A DNA stretch of 64,000 nt from Clostridia bacterium (lineage in GTDB: Bacteria; Bacillota; Clostridia; Christensenellales; Aristaeellaceae). Positions 1 to 7,263 of this stretch are shown in pieces (the first letter of the stretch is position 1; every line of letters begins with the position of its first letter). The notes under the pieces are model-generated. The model was not told the origin of the DNA. It searched no databases and saw only the letters and a program-made list of their open reading frames with translations. The translations under genes and the position numbers were made by a program. Location of the stretch: positions 1-64,000 of the forward strand of contig CAAGII010000182.1 in NCBI GenBank assembly GCA_900769875.1. Reading direction: 5' to 3'.

Positions 1-297
1 AAGATTGCAAAATATCTTCCAACGCAACGAGGCAACGTCAGCATGACGAATCTCCAACTGATCAATGCGATCTTGTATATCACGGAAAACGGTTGTAAAT
101 GGAGGGCATTACCGAAATCCTATGGTAATTGGCATACAATCTACGTTCGTAGGAACAGATGGAGCAAGAACGGAGTCCTTTGTAGGGTGTTTGCCGCCTT
201 GCAAACAGAGGGAATCATTCAACTTAACGTGGAAGTAGTGTGCCTTGACAGTACATCGGTCAAGGTTCATCCAGACGGAACTGGTGCCATAAAAAAA
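1..297 (+). pseudogene. IS5-family transposase, 5' fragment (truncated)
   Basis: The reading frame is open from the window edge and carries typical N-terminal IS5/DUF4096 transposase text (KIAKYLPTQRGN, NGCKWRALP, NWHTIYV.RNRWSKNGV, and the DDE-type core start CLDSTSVKVHPDGTGA). In intact relatives the core continues with a KK(N)GPQ..GRSRGG segment. Here homology stops after KVHPDGTGAIKK, near base 291-297, and the next bases belong to an hsdR gene in another frame. The rest of the catalytic domain is missing, so it cannot be an active transposase. The frame runs on meaninglessly to a stop at 342. No inverted-repeat end is visible because the left edge is cut off. The family call is confident; the exact breakpoint is inferred to within about 10 bases. 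Confidence 0.85.
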
Positions 298-1399
298 GAG
301 GAAAGCAAGTGGTATCTTCTTCTCGACCATGCAGAAGTTTGAGGTTTCCGAGGAAGCCCTTTCTACTCGCCGGAATATCGTGGTTATGGCTGATGAGGCC
401 CACCGTGGTCAGTATGGTCTCACAGAGAAAATCAAGATGGTCAAGGATGCCGCCGGTCAGATGATTGCGAAGATCATGCACGGCATTGCCCGAATCATTC
501 GCAACAGCTTGCCCAAGGCAACCTACATCGGCTTCACTGGCACACCCATTTCTATGAAGGATCGCAGCACCAAGGAAGTGTTCGGCGATTATATCGACAT
601 CTACGATATGACCCAGGCTGTGGCAGACGGTGCGACCCGCCCCGTGTACTATGAGAGCCGAGTCATCAAACTGCAGCTCGACGAAAACCTGCTGCGTCAG
701 ATTGATGATGAGTATAAGCGCATGCTGGAAGAAGATGAAGCCGACGAGGAAGTCATTGAAGCCAGCAAGAAGCGCCTGAGCAAGATGGAAACCATCCTTG
801 GTGATGATAAGACCATCAATTCGCTGGTGTGTGATATCCTCGATCATTATGAGAACAACCGTGAGCATCTGTTGACCGGTAAGGCCATGATTGTGGCTTA
901 TTCACGCCCTATCGCCATGAAGATCTACAAACGCATTCTGGAATTGCGCCCTGGCTGGACCGAAAAGATTGCTGTCGTGATGACCGGCAACAATCAGGAC
1001 CCGGAAGAATGGCATGAGATCATCGGCAACGATGCGCATAAGACGGAGCTTGCAGCGAAGTTCAAGGACAACAACAGTCCGCTGAAGATCGCCATTGTTG
1101 TGGATATGTGGCTCACCGGCTTTGATGTACCTTCCATGGCGACCATGTATATCTTCAAGCCCATGGTCGGTCACAATCTGATGCAGGCAATCGCCCGTGT
1201 CAATCGCGTCTTTGAGGACAAGGAAGGCGGATTAGTTGTTGACTACATCGGTATTGCGGCTGCATTGAAGCAAGCAATGAAGGACTTCACTGCACGAGAT
1301 CAGAAGAACTTCGGCGAAATGGATGTGGCAAAGATCGCCTATGCCAAGTTTATCGAGAAGCTGGAAGTCTGCCAAGATATACTTCATGAACACGACTAA
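293..1399 (+). pseudogene. hsdR: Type I restriction enzyme HsdR, internal fragment
   Basis: This frame encodes the ATP-dependent translocase part of a type I restriction R subunit: GIFFSTMQKFE leading into motif II DEAHRGQYGL, motif III GFTGTPIS, then VDMWLTGFDVPSM and IARVNRVF followed by GLVVDYIG. The N-terminal nuclease domain and the Walker A motif are absent, because the gene joins an IS5 fragment at about 293. The C-terminal region is lost too, since similarity stops around CQDILH at about 1385 and the frame terminates at 1399. Full HsdR proteins are about 1000 residues; about 365 remain. No hsdM or hsdS is present. An internal ATG at 329 could start a 356-residue product, but it would lack the P-loop. 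Codon use looks less G+C rich than in the genes downstream, as expected for transferred defence DNA. Confidence 0.85.
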
Positions 1400-1581
1400 T
1401 GTGGCGGTGTAACTATGACAGAGAATGAATTCTATTCAAGTCATCTACACGTGACACCAAGCTGTAAAGTTTGAGACATGAGGGGGGTGAAGACGTTCGC
1501 GAACAATGCTACAACGAAGAGAATAAATATGTCATATGTGGCATGGTTTGTGCCCATACAAGTCTAAAAATCAACAAACGC

Positions 1582-1613
1582 AAAAAAAGAAGGAGCCGAA
1601 TCTACTCCTTCTT
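1582..1613 (-). terminator. Rho-independent terminator of tRNA-Arg
   Basis: Read on the minus strand, an 8-bp stem (AGAAGGAG with CTCCTTCT, 9-nt loop) is followed by a run of T. It lies directly behind the minus-strand tRNA-Arg 3' end. Confidence 0.85.
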
Positions 1614-1614
1614 A

Positions 1615-1691
1615 TGGTGAGCCCGGCGGGATTCGAACCCACGACCTTTTGATTCGTAGTCAAACACTCTATCCAGCTGAGCTACGAGCCC
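1615..1691 (-). tRNA. tRNA-Arg (anticodon ACG)
   Basis: The minus strand folds as a full cloverleaf. The acceptor 5' GGGCTCG pairs with CGGGCTC (two G-U pairs). The anticodon stem TTTGA/TCAAA closes the loop CTACGAA with anticodon ACG. The T arm contains GGTTCGAATCC. The 3' CCA is encoded (1615-1617). It decodes CGU/CGC/CGA after A34 deamination. It stands alone, next to the IS5/hsdR debris, as tRNA genes at integration hot spots often do. Confidence 0.95.
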
Positions 1692-1973
1692 CCAGCGCTT
1701 CAAAGCGCATATCTATAATATCACAGCGTATCCCTTTTGTCAATACCTTTTTTGATATTTTTTCAAGTTTTTTGAAGCCTGTTGTCCACCCTGGGAGACT
1801 GGTGCGTGCGTGCATGGGCTATGGGATGTGACAGTCATGCGCAGCCGTACCGGCTTCGGGAGAAAGCGCCTCGCACGAAACCGTGCAAAAGGAAAATATG
1901 CAGGATTACGCCTTGATAAAACCACATAACATTCGATTCATTGTTCTGTTCGTGGTCTATTTGCAGGAATGAC
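1692..1973. other. Intergenic stretch with no recognised gene
   Basis: Between the tRNA-Arg and the next promoter I see no gene with family support. There are short AT-rich segments and one 24-codon ORF at 1898-1972 that ends just before the -35 box, with no supporting conservation evidence. Confidence 0.4.
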
Positions 1974-2002
1974 TTGACAAACCTGCAATATTGTGCTATA
2001 CT
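1974..2002 (+). promoter_or_regulatory. Sigma-A promoter of the D-glutamate/5-oxoproline operon
   Basis: Perfect -35 TTGACA (1974-1979), 17-bp spacer, -10 TATACT (1997-2002) preceded by TG (extended -10). Transcription should start near 2009, leaving a leader of about 140 nt. Confidence 0.85.
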
Positions 2003-2148
2003 CGCCATCTGTGGAAGGGACGCGTACCGGCACGGCCACTGCATACGGGGCGCGCTGCTTCCATGCGGCTTTGCATCTGAACCGCCCGGACGCCTGCGAT
2101 GAACAGATCGCCTTGGACTGATTCATGCCTGAAAGGTGGTAGACTGAG

Positions 2149-2994
2149 ATGAAGGATATTGCCTATTACAACGGTAAGGTCTGCGAAATCGCGGATATGA
2201 TGATCCCCATGAACGACCGCGCCAGCTTCCTTGGCGACGGCATCTATGACGCGACCGGCGTGATCAATCATGTGCCGCTTGCGCTGGATGATCATCTTGA
2301 CCGCTTCTATCGCAGCGCGCGTCTGGTGCGGATGGAGATTCCCATGAGCAGGGAGCAGCTCAAAGCGCTGCTCATTGATCTGGTCGGGCAGGTGGACGAT
2401 CCCACCCAGTTTCTGTACATGCAGCTGACCCGCGGCGTCGGGCCGCGCAATCATCTGTTCCGGTATGCAGGCGATCAGCCGAGTCTGTGGGCGTTTTCGC
2501 GTCCCCATGTGTTTGCAGACGTGCATGCCGGGTATCGCGCAATCACGGTGGAGGACACCCGTTTCTTCCATTGTAATATCAAGACCATCGACCTTTTGCC
2601 CAACGTGCTTGCGTCGCAGGCGGCGGATGACGCGGGGTGCGACATTGCCATCTTCCACCGTGGCGAGCGCGTGACGGAGTGCGCGCATTCCAATATTCAT
2701 ATCATCAGGGATGGCAAGCTGATTACAGCCCCGCTGGATCAGTTGATCCTTCCGGGCGTGACGCGGAAGCACATTCTTGCGCTGTGTGCATCCAATGGCA
2801 TCCCGGTGGAGGAGCGTCCGTTCACGGTTGATGAAATGCTCAGCGCGGACGAGGTCTTTGCCTCCAGCTCCAGCGCCATCACCTGCCGCATTGTCGAGAT
2901 TGACGGCAAGCCGGTTGGCGGACGCGATGAGAAAACCTTTGGCGTCATCCGAGACGCATATCAGGCGGAGATCCGCGCGGAGGCCGGGCTGTAA
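2149..2994 (+). CDS. dat: D-amino-acid transaminase (class IV PLP aminotransferase)
   Basis: 281 residues, the usual size for bacterial DAAT. It has fold-type IV text: YNGKV..., DRASFLGDGIYD, YMQLTRGVGPRNH, and the Schiff-base lysine K145 in NIKTIDLLPN, the same position as in the Bacillus enzyme. The C-terminal half carries E..HSN..I and the phosphate-binding TSS-like SSSSAITCR segment. The expected reaction is reversible transfer of the amino group between D-amino acids and 2-oxoglutarate, yielding D-glutamate. It acts in the cytoplasm. The start ATG follows AAAGGTGG. It is the first gene of a six-gene operon whose other members handle 5-oxoproline and glutamate cyclisation, which suggests D-glutamate as its relevant product or substrate. 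A branched-chain or 4-amino-4-deoxychorismate role is possible within the fold but fits the context less well. Confidence 0.85.
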   Translation: MKDIAYYNGKVCEIADMMIPMNDRASFLGDGIYDATGVINHVPLALDDHLDRFYRSARLVRMEIPMSREQLKALLIDLVGQVDDPTQFLYMQLTRGVGPRNHLFRYAGDQPSLWAFSRPHVFADVHAGYRAITVEDTRFFHCNIKTIDLLPNVLASQAADDAGCDIAIFHRGERVTECAHSNIHIIRDGKLITAPLDQLILPGVTRKHILALCASNGIPVEERPFTVDEMLSADEVFASSSSAITCRIVEIDGKPVGGRDEKTFGVIRDAYQAEIRAEAGL

Positions 2995-3048
2995 CGGCAG
3001 ATTCCGCTCAGACCGGGGGCACGAAGGATCACACGGCAGAAGGGCTGG

Positions 3049-3885
3049 ATGCTTATGGAAAGGATCGAGGATATCATCCTGCGCTACTCATGGCGCGGCA
3101 TGAACAAGCTGCGCCCGCATGTGGCTGAGGATTTCTGCCATCAGGCGGCGAGGCTTCTGTATCATCTGCCGCGCGGTGTGATTCTGCTGGTCACGGGCTT
3201 TTGCGTTGGCAGCTTTACCGAAACGGACGGCCCTGCCGGAACGCTTAGCGTCGGGCTTGCGCTCAGGGCGCTGGGCCACACCCCGGTGATTGTGACGGAT
3301 GAATACTGCCGCGGTGTGTTTGAGGCGGAGGGGCTGCCCGTTGTGTACTTCCCCATGGATGGAGGCGAGGAGGACGCGAGGGCGCTGCTTAAGCAGTATC
3401 ATCCGGTGGGGCTGTTTTCGCTGGAGCGCTGCGGATGCAATGAGCGCAACGATTACGCCAACATGCGCGGCGTCAGCATCCGGGGAAACACTGCGCCCAT
3501 CGACCTGCTCTTCACGCTCTCCAGAGGGCTTGTGCCCTCGGTCGGCGTGGGCGATGGCGGCAACGAAATTGGCATGGGCAACCTTGCCGGTGTGATCGCG
3601 GACGAGCTGTCGCTGGTGCCGTGCGTCGTGCCGGTGGACTCTCTGGTGATTGCTACGGTATCCAACTGGGGCGGCTACGGCATCTGCGCATGCCTTGAGG
3701 AAATGACGGAGCAACCGCTGACTCCATCGTTTGAGCAGATTCACGCGTTCATGGAGCGGGCCTGCGGTCTGGGCTGCGTGGACGGTATCTCACGCTTGCC
3801 CGAGCTGACGGAGGACGGCTTCCCGCCGGAGGTCACCCATGAGATCCTGGATGCGCTGAAGGCTGCGTGCAAAAAGGGAGGATGA
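3049..3885 (+). CDS. DUF4392 protein, D-glutamate cyclase C-terminal-domain homologue
   Basis: 278 residues consisting almost wholly of a DUF4392 (D-glutamate cyclase-like C-terminal) domain. Family signatures are visible: VTGF near 48-51, ETDGPAGT at 58-65, ERCGCNERNDYANMRG with a conserved asparagine/tyrosine cluster, and GDGGNEIGMGN at 168-178. In vertebrate DGLUCY this domain follows a DUF1445 domain in one mitochondrial polypeptide that converts D-glutamate to 5-oxo-D-proline. Here the DUF1445 part is a separate gene at the end of the same operon. It has no signal peptide, so it should be cytoplasmic. A second in-frame ATG lies two codons downstream (3055). The assignment to D-glutamate cyclisation is by family and operon context; which half carries the active site cannot be told from sequence alone. 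Confidence 0.8.
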   Translation: MLMERIEDIILRYSWRGMNKLRPHVAEDFCHQAARLLYHLPRGVILLVTGFCVGSFTETDGPAGTLSVGLALRALGHTPVIVTDEYCRGVFEAEGLPVVYFPMDGGEEDARALLKQYHPVGLFSLERCGCNERNDYANMRGVSIRGNTAPIDLLFTLSRGLVPSVGVGDGGNEIGMGNLAGVIADELSLVPCVVPVDSLVIATVSNWGGYGICACLEEMTEQPLTPSFEQIHAFMERACGLGCVDGISRLPELTEDGFPPEVTHEILDALKAACKKGG

Positions 3886-3889
3886 GCGG

Positions 3890-4561
3890 ATGGAGCTGCG
3901 TCCTGTGGGCGTAACGGGCATTCTGTGCGTGCTGGGCAGCACGGTCAGCGAGGAAACGGGCACGGCGGTCGCTGCGCTTGCAGAGGCTGTGCGGCGCGCG
4001 GATGCGCCGGGAATCGTTGAACTGATTCCTTCCTTTACATCGCTGCTGGTACGGTTTGATCCCCTGCGGACGGACGCGGACGAGCTGGCGGCGCTTCTTA
4101 CCCGGCTGGAAAGAGCGAGCGCGGCTGCGCAGGAGCGCAGACATCGCGTGGTGGAGCTGCCTGTCTGCTACGGCGGAGCGTATGGCCCAGATCTTGCCTT
4201 TGTGGCACAGCGCGCAGGGATGAGCGAGCAGGAGGTGATCCGCCTCCATAGCGGACGGGACTACCGCATCTACATGCTTGGCTTTCTGCCGGGCTTTCCG
4301 TATCTTGGCGGACTGGACGAGCGCCTGCATACGCCGAGACTTGCCACGCCGCGCACAAGGATTCCCGCCGGAAGCGTCGGCATCGGCGGCGCGCAGACGG
4401 GCGTGTATCCCATGGAATCGCCTGGCGGCTGGCGGCTGATCGGCCGCACGCCGCTATGCCTGTTTGATCCTGCGGCGCCGCCGCGCTATCAGGCGGGCGA
4501 CTGCATCCGCTTCATCCCCATTTCGGAGGAGCAGTATCGCGCCATGGAGGTGAGCGTATGA
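3890..4561 (+). CDS. pxpB: 5-oxoprolinase subunit PxpB (KipI family)
   Basis: 223 residues of the allophanate-hydrolase subunit 1-like family. The signature region FLPGFPYLGGLDERLHTPR, then RIPAGSVGIGG, QTGVYP and SPGGWRLIGRTP, is intact. PxpB works with PxpA and PxpC in ATP-dependent opening of 5-oxoproline to glutamate; PxpB and PxpC probably activate the substrate by phosphorylation. The gene starts four bases after the DUF4392 stop, with GGGAGG just upstream, and its stop overlaps the pxpC start (ATGA), so the subunits are translationally coupled. Some homologues were first described as the Bacillus sporulation kinase inhibitor KipI; the operon context favours the metabolic role here. Confidence 0.9.
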   Translation: MELRPVGVTGILCVLGSTVSEETGTAVAALAEAVRRADAPGIVELIPSFTSLLVRFDPLRTDADELAALLTRLERASAAAQERRHRVVELPVCYGGAYGPDLAFVAQRAGMSEQEVIRLHSGRDYRIYMLGFLPGFPYLGGLDERLHTPRLATPRTRIPAGSVGIGGAQTGVYPMESPGGWRLIGRTPLCLFDPAAPPRYQAGDCIRFIPISEEQYRAMEVSV

Positions 4562-5640
4562 TGGAGGTCGTGCAGCCCGGACTCATGACCACGGTGCAGG
4601 ACCTTGGCAGGGCGGGTCATGCGGCCGAAGGCTTCCCCGAATGCGGCGCGTGCGATCAATACCTCTATGCGCTTGCCAATATCCTGTGCGGAAACCGCAG
4701 CGCGGAGGCTGCGCTTGAATGCACGCTGCTTGGCCCCCGACTGCGTTTCCATGCGCGGGCTGTGATCGCCATCACTGGACAGGCGCATCCGCTGCTGAAC
4801 GGGCAGCCGGTTCGCACGTACTTTCCGCTGGATGTGGCACAGGGCGATGTGCTGGATGTCGGCCAGATCGACGCCATGCGCGCATACCTTGCTGTGTATG
4901 GCGGTATCACGGTACCCATGGTGCTGGGAAGCCGCTCCACGGATTTGAAGTGCCATATCGGCGGACTGAATGGACGCGCGCTTGTCCGTGGCGACAGGCT
5001 GCCCTTCGAGCCTGTGCCGGATGACGCGGTGTTCAGGCGCCTCAGGCGCTGCGCGGCCCGCCTGCGGATACCGCGCGGCGCTGCCACGACGCAGGAGACG
5101 GTGACGATCCGTGTGGTGCCGGGTCCGCAGGAGGACGCGTTCACACAGGAGGGCGTTCACACGTTCTACAGCAGCGTGTATACGGTTTCTGGCGATACCG
5201 ACCGTATGGGGATGAAGCTTACCGGCAGCGCCATAGCTTCCCATCATGGCACGGACATCCTCTCGGACGGCATTCTGGAGGGGAGCGTTCAGGTGTCCGC
5301 CAATGGTCAGCCGATCATTATACTGGCGGATCATCAGACCACCGGCGGCTACGCGAAGATCGCAACGGTGATTCCGTGCGATCTCGGACTGCTTGCGCAG
5401 CTTCGCCCGGGCGCTTGCCTGCGCTTTGAACGAATGGATCGATCCTGCGCCGTTCGGCTGTACCGCGAGGAAGCGGCGGCTCTGACGGCGCTGATGGAAG
5501 GAATGAACAGACACGATGATCAGTGTGGATATCAACTCGGATCTGGGCGAGAGCTTCGGCGCGTACACCATCGGCATGGATGCGGAGATTATCCGCTCCG
5601 TCACATCCGTCAACGTCGCGTGCGGCTTTCACGCGGGTGA
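4558..5640 (+). CDS. pxpC: 5-oxoprolinase subunit PxpC (KipA family, biotin-dependent carboxyltransferase fold)
   Basis: 360 residues. The allophanate-hydrolase subunit 2 signature is clear: PGLMTTVQDLGRAGH near the start, FPECGACDQ, LGSRSTDLKCHIGG, RVVPGPQEDAF and DRMGMKLTG, then SNP/SPD-like ILEGSVQVSANGQPIIILADHQTTGGY. It should form the PxpB-PxpC complex. One oddity is that homology ends around LTALMEG, but no stop follows, so the frame continues about 40 codons into pxpA (overlap 5516-5640, 125 nt). The extra tail is arginine- and histidine-rich, reads like out-of-frame DNA, and is probably a lost-stop extension. A sequencing error near 5500 would also explain it. Confidence 0.88.
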   Translation: MMEVVQPGLMTTVQDLGRAGHAAEGFPECGACDQYLYALANILCGNRSAEAALECTLLGPRLRFHARAVIAITGQAHPLLNGQPVRTYFPLDVAQGDVLDVGQIDAMRAYLAVYGGITVPMVLGSRSTDLKCHIGGLNGRALVRGDRLPFEPVPDDAVFRRLRRCAARLRIPRGAATTQETVTIRVVPGPQEDAFTQEGVHTFYSSVYTVSGDTDRMGMKLTGSAIASHHGTDILSDGILEGSVQVSANGQPIIILADHQTTGGYAKIATVIPCDLGLLAQLRPGACLRFERMDRSCAVRLYREEAAALTALMEGMNRHDDQCGYQLGSGRELRRVHHRHGCGDYPLRHIRQRRVRLSRG

Positions 5641-6292
5641 TCCGCTCGTGATGGAAAAGACAGTCCGCCTTGCCGCCCAATCCGGCACGGAGGTCGGTGC
5701 GCATCCGGGGTATCCCGACCTGCAGGGCTTTGGCCGCCGCAGTCTCGCGATGTCGCCGGACGAGGTCAGAGTCTGCGTGATGTATCAGGTGGGCGCGCTG
5801 CAGGGCTTCCTGCGCGCGCAGGGAATGATGCTGCAGCATGTCAAGCCGCATGGCGCGATGTACAACGACGCTGCGGTCTCCCCACAGATTGCGAGGGCGA
5901 TCTGCCTTGGCGTGAAGGCCGTTGCGCCGGACGCCGTTCTGCTGGGGCTTGCTGGCAGCAGTCTGCTGGACGAGGCGCAGAAGCTCGGTCTGCAAACGGC
6001 CAGCGAGGTCTTTGCCGACAGAGCCTACAATGACGATGGAACGCTGGTTTCCCGCAGACTGCCCGGCGCGGTGCTGCACGACGCGGATACCGCGATTGCG
6101 CGCACTGTGCGCATGGTGCGCGAGGGCGTGGTGGAAAGCGTGAGCGGGCGGATGATTCCGATCAGGGCGGATTCCATCTGCGTCCATGGCGACAATCCGT
6201 CGGCGCTGGATTTTGTGCGGCGTATCCGCAGCTCGCTGGAGGCAGCGGGCGTGGCCGTCCGCGCCATGGGGCGCAAGGAAAGGGAGGCGTGA
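5516..6292 (+). CDS. pxpA: 5-oxoprolinase subunit PxpA (LamB/YcsF family)
   Basis: 258 residues, normal length. It starts with the family hallmark DINSDLGESFGAY, followed by VNVACGFHAGDP, GTEVGAHPGYPDLQGFGRR and VKPHGAMYN, which carry the conserved Asp/His/Glu residues. The C-terminal SICVHGDNPSALD motif is present. It is the hydrolase component that, with PxpB and PxpC, converts 5-oxoproline, ATP and water to glutamate. The ATG at 5516 lies inside the pxpC frame, with AAGGAATGA upstream. Its stop overlaps the next ATG. Known PxpA acts on the L form; whether this one accepts the D form is an open point raised by the neighbours. Confidence 0.92.
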   Translation: MISVDINSDLGESFGAYTIGMDAEIIRSVTSVNVACGFHAGDPLVMEKTVRLAAQSGTEVGAHPGYPDLQGFGRRSLAMSPDEVRVCVMYQVGALQGFLRAQGMMLQHVKPHGAMYNDAAVSPQIARAICLGVKAVAPDAVLLGLAGSSLLDEAQKLGLQTASEVFADRAYNDDGTLVSRRLPGAVLHDADTAIARTVRMVREGVVESVSGRMIPIRADSICVHGDNPSALDFVRRIRSSLEAAGVAVRAMGRKEREA

Positions 6293-7092
6293 TGAGCGTG
6301 AACGATTACAGCAAGTCGTCCCCGCGCGCCGTCAGGGAGCTGATCCGCGCGGGCGTGATCGACTGTCCGACCACCGGTATGTGCGACGGATACGCGCAGG
6401 GCAATCTGGTGGTGCTGCCCAAGACGTTGGCATGGGATTTTCTGCTGTTCTGCCAGCGCAATCCGAAATCCTGCCCGCTGCTGGAGGTGGCGGACGCGGG
6501 CGAGCGCACCTTCCGTCAGATGGGCGAGGGCAGCGACATCGCGCGCGATCTGCCGCGATACCGCGTCTATGAGCATGGGATCATGACCGGCGAGTATACC
6601 GACGTATCCCGCTTCTTTGAGGAACGGGACGATCTGGTCAGCTTTTTGATCGGCTGCAGCTTCTCCTTTGAGAGCGCGCTGCTGGAGGCCGGGGTGCCGG
6701 TGCGCCAGATTGAGGAGGGCGTGAATGTGCCCATGTACAATACAAGCATCCCCTGCACGCCTGCCGGGGTGTTTTCCGGGAACATGGTGGTCAGCATGCG
6801 CCCGATTCCGCATGCCCTGATTCCCGCGGCGGTGGCCATTACGGCGCAGATGCCGCGCGTGCATGGCATGCCGGTGCACATCGGCAGTCCCGAAGACATC
6901 GGCATTTTCGATCTGAGCCACCCCGACTACGGCGATCCCGTTACCATACGGGATGGCGAACAGCCGGTTTTCTGGCCCTGCGGCGTTACGCCACAGGCGG
7001 TGGTGATGCATTCCAGACCGCCGTTTGTCATCACACACGCGCCGGGGCACATGTTCATCACCGATGTGAAAAACGCTGTGCTGAAGCTGTAA
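6292..7092 (+). CDS. DUF1445 (YcsI-like putative hydro-lyase), D-glutamate cyclase N-terminal-domain homologue
   Basis: 266 residues covering a DUF1445 domain: CDGYAQGNLVVLP, AWDFLLFCQRNPKSCPLL, DIARDLPRYRVY..G, FLIGCSFSFE.AL, NVPMYNT.IPC..AG.F.GNMVVSMRPI, and the C-terminal PVFWPCGVTPQ followed by HAPGHMFITD. In Bacillus subtilis the homologue ycsI sits within the kipI/kipA/ycsF operon, and in vertebrates this domain is the first half of D-glutamate cyclase DGLUCY. Together with the DUF4392 gene this operon therefore holds both DGLUCY halves. ATG 6292 is preferred (AGGGAGG four bases upstream, overlapping the pxpA stop); a GTG lies three bases earlier. A terminator follows. Confidence 0.85.
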   Translation: MSVNDYSKSSPRAVRELIRAGVIDCPTTGMCDGYAQGNLVVLPKTLAWDFLLFCQRNPKSCPLLEVADAGERTFRQMGEGSDIARDLPRYRVYEHGIMTGEYTDVSRFFEERDDLVSFLIGCSFSFESALLEAGVPVRQIEEGVNVPMYNTSIPCTPAGVFSGNMVVSMRPIPHALIPAAVAITAQMPRVHGMPVHIGSPEDIGIFDLSHPDYGDPVTIRDGEQPVFWPCGVTPQAVVMHSRPPFVITHAPGHMFITDVKNAVLKL

Positions 7093-7101
7093 GCCAATCT
7101 G

Positions 7102-7130
7102 AAACCGCTGCGGACAGGCAGCGGTTTTCT
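7102..7130 (+). terminator. Terminator of the 5-oxoproline operon
   Basis: Stem AAACCGCTGC/GCAGCGGTTT with a 6-nt loop, followed by TTTTCT, ten bases after the DUF1445 stop. Confidence 0.9.
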
Positions 7131-7154
7131 CATGCATTCTTCATGAAATCCCGC

Positions 7155-7183
7155 TTGCAAGACGGGGCCGGAACCTGTATAAT
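7155..7183 (+). promoter_or_regulatory. Promoter of sbcDC
   Basis: -35 TTGCAA (7155-7160), 17-bp spacer, perfect -10 TATAAT (7178-7183), about 80 bases before sbcD. Confidence 0.75.
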
Positions 7184-7263
7184 CAGAGCATGTGAATAAG
7201 AACAATCTAAGACCGTGCCCTGATGCGCGCATGAACCATACCGACAGACCGGAGTGACGCAAG

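Noticed and set aside
1400..1560. Possible further transposase or restriction gene remnants right of the hsdR fragment
   Set aside because: No translated segment matched a family I know; only short frames are present.
1898..1972. 24-codon ORF with AAAGGA upstream, ending just before the operon promoter
   Set aside because: Hydrophobic peptide without family, promoter or terminator of its own; chance occurrence in AT-rich DNA cannot be excluded.
3890..5640. KipI/KipA as sporulation kinase inhibitors
   Set aside because: The complete pxpBCA set with cyclase genes points to 5-oxoproline metabolism; no sporulation gene is nearby.
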